A model generated the notes under the pieces. The model made no database searches. It was not told the DNA's origin and saw nothing but the letters and a program-made list of their open reading frames with translations. From Sciurus carolinensis (Eukaryota > Chordata > Mammalia > Rodentia > Sciuridae), in the NCBI RefSeq assembly GCF_902686445.1, contig NC_062227.1, positions 16,778,178 through 16,842,177 on the forward strand: DNA of 64,000 nucleotides, read 5' to 3'. Position numbers and translations under genes: made by a program. Positions 62,753 to 64,000 of the stretch are shown in pieces; positions within the stretch are counted from its first letter, which is position 1, and each line of letters starts with the position of its first letter.

Positions 62753-64000
62753 ATGACTGGGAATACAAATCATATCTCAATAATAACCCTGAACGTTAAT
62801 GGCCTAAACTCATCAATCAAAAGACATAGACTGGCAGAATGGATTAAAAAGAGAGACCCAACAATATACTGCCTGCAAGAAACTCATCTTGTAGAAAAAG
62901 ACATCCACAGACTAAAGGTGATAGGATGGGAAAAACCGACCACGCACATGGACTCAGTAAAATGCGGGGTTTTCCATCCTTATATCAGATAAAGTGGACT
63001 TCAAGCCAAAGTTAGTAAGAAGGGATAAAGAAGAACATTTCATACTACTTAAGGGAACCATAAAATAGGAGGACATAACAATAGTAAATATTTATGCCCC
63101 AAACAGTGGTGCATCCCTGTACATCAAACAAATCCTTCTCAATTCCAGGAATCAAATAGACCATAATACAATAATTCTGGGTGACTTTAAAACACCACTG
63201 TCACCACTACATAGATCTTCTGAACAAAAACCAACTGAGGAAACCATACAACTCAATAACATAATCAATAACCTACACTTAATAGACATATATAGAATAT
63301 TCCATCCATCAAGAAGCAGATTCACTTTCTTCTCAGCAGCACATGGAACCTTCTCGAAAATAGACCATATGTTATGCGCAAAGAAGCCCTTAGGAAATGC
63401 AAAAAAATAGAGATACTGCCTTGTGTTCTCTCAGATCATCATAGATTGAGAGAAGAAATCAATGACAAAATAAAAAACACAAATTACTCCAACACCTGGA
63501 GACTAAATAATATGCTATTGAATCAAACATGGATAACAGAAAACATCAGGGAAGAGAGAAAAAAATTCTTAGAGAATGATAATACAACATATCAAAATCT
63601 CTGGGACACTAGGAAAGTGGTACTAAGAGGAAAATTGCATGGAATGCATTCCAGAAAAGAAGAAAAAGTCAATAACTAAATGACCTAACTTTACAGCTCA
63701 AACCCTAGAAAAAGAAGAACAGAATAACAGCAAAAGTAGTAGAAGACTGGAAATAATTAAATCAGAGCTGAAATCAATGAAATTGAAACAAAAGAAACAA
63801 TTCAAAAAATTGCCAAAACAAAAAGTTGGTCTTTGAAAAAGTAAACAAAATAGAGAAACTCTTAGCCACACTAACAAAGAGAAGGAGAGAGAAAACTCAA
63901 GTTACTAAAATTCGTGATGAAAAAGGAAATATCATGACGGACACCACTGAGACACAGAACATAATGAGAAGCTACTTTGAAAATCTGTATTCCAACAAAA
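62753..64000 (+). pseudogene. L1 ORF2: L1 ORF2 of copy 2, endonuclease part, broken
   Basis: The start matches copy 1 (MTGNTNHISIITLNVNGLN) with CLQETH at about 62871. A 1-bp loss near 62928 shifts the frame, which then stops at 62990-62992. The shifted frame carries TAG at 63066-63068, and a further indel near 63375 moves it again. The GDF and SDHH motifs of the endonuclease remain readable. The sequence ends in the linker before the reverse transcriptase at the window edge. Confidence 0.92.

Larger units (their letters stand above)
60330..64000 (+). mobile_element. L1: LINE-1 (copy 2), 5' part, runs off the window
   Basis: Unit sequence ends at CAAATAAGA and a different sequence follows: a GC-richer leader, then ORF1 and the first part of ORF2 in L1 order. 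The ORFs are clearly related to copy 1 but differ at many codons, and the leader is unrelated by eye to the monomeric leader of copy 1. Its 3' end and target-site duplication lie outside the window, so completeness cannot be judged. Both ORFs are broken. Confidence 0.93.

Noticed and set aside
1..64000. Tandem gene family with decayed exons
   Set aside because: I could not recognise any conserved protein domain in the unit in any frame, so I do not claim a gene family. The exon-like block is kept only as a hypothesis.

Overview
This is non-coding mammalian repeat DNA, most likely from a squirrel-family rodent such as a ground squirrel or marmot. The evidence for that is three tRNA-derived ID-type SINEs (two with clear target-site duplications) and rodent-style LINE-1 elements with a G-rich 3' end. 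No host protein-coding gene, rRNA or functional tRNA is supported. Almost all short ORFs are chance openings in AT-rich repeats; the only recognisable proteins are broken L1 ORF1p and ORF2p.

The main structure (about 1-60330) is a head-to-tail array of a roughly 3.77 kb unit, a macrosatellite-like array, all in one orientation. About 14 copies plus a partial first copy are seen (called U0 to U14 here). Copies are visibly diverged, often by roughly 10-20% by eye, and several carry private deletions of 0.2-0.9 kb. At least two sequence subtypes are interspersed. Copy starts used here follow a conserved landmark resembling AAGAATGAGAGAATGCAGGG.

Insertions: a full-length but dead L1 of 7.0 kb (5776-12797, 12-bp target-site duplication) sits in U2. 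The same unit holds a 5'-truncated L1 with about 0.85 kb of extra downstream sequence (13797-15251), bracketed as one block by an imperfect duplication, and a minus-strand solo LTR (17249-18049). ID SINEs lie at 14451-14527, 22929-23059 and 25067-25153. A second, differently promoted L1 begins near 60330, truncates U14 and runs off the window end.

Unexplained structure includes a perfect 73-bp inverted repeat at the extreme left edge, a 350-bp internal duplication in U0, an exon-like block of about 360 bp with recurrent splice-site-like ends in most units, and a recurrent TATAAAAG box about 500 bp upstream of it. The array could therefore be a transcribed repeat (for example a repeat-exon lncRNA). 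That is a hypothesis; the sequence alone does not show transcription.
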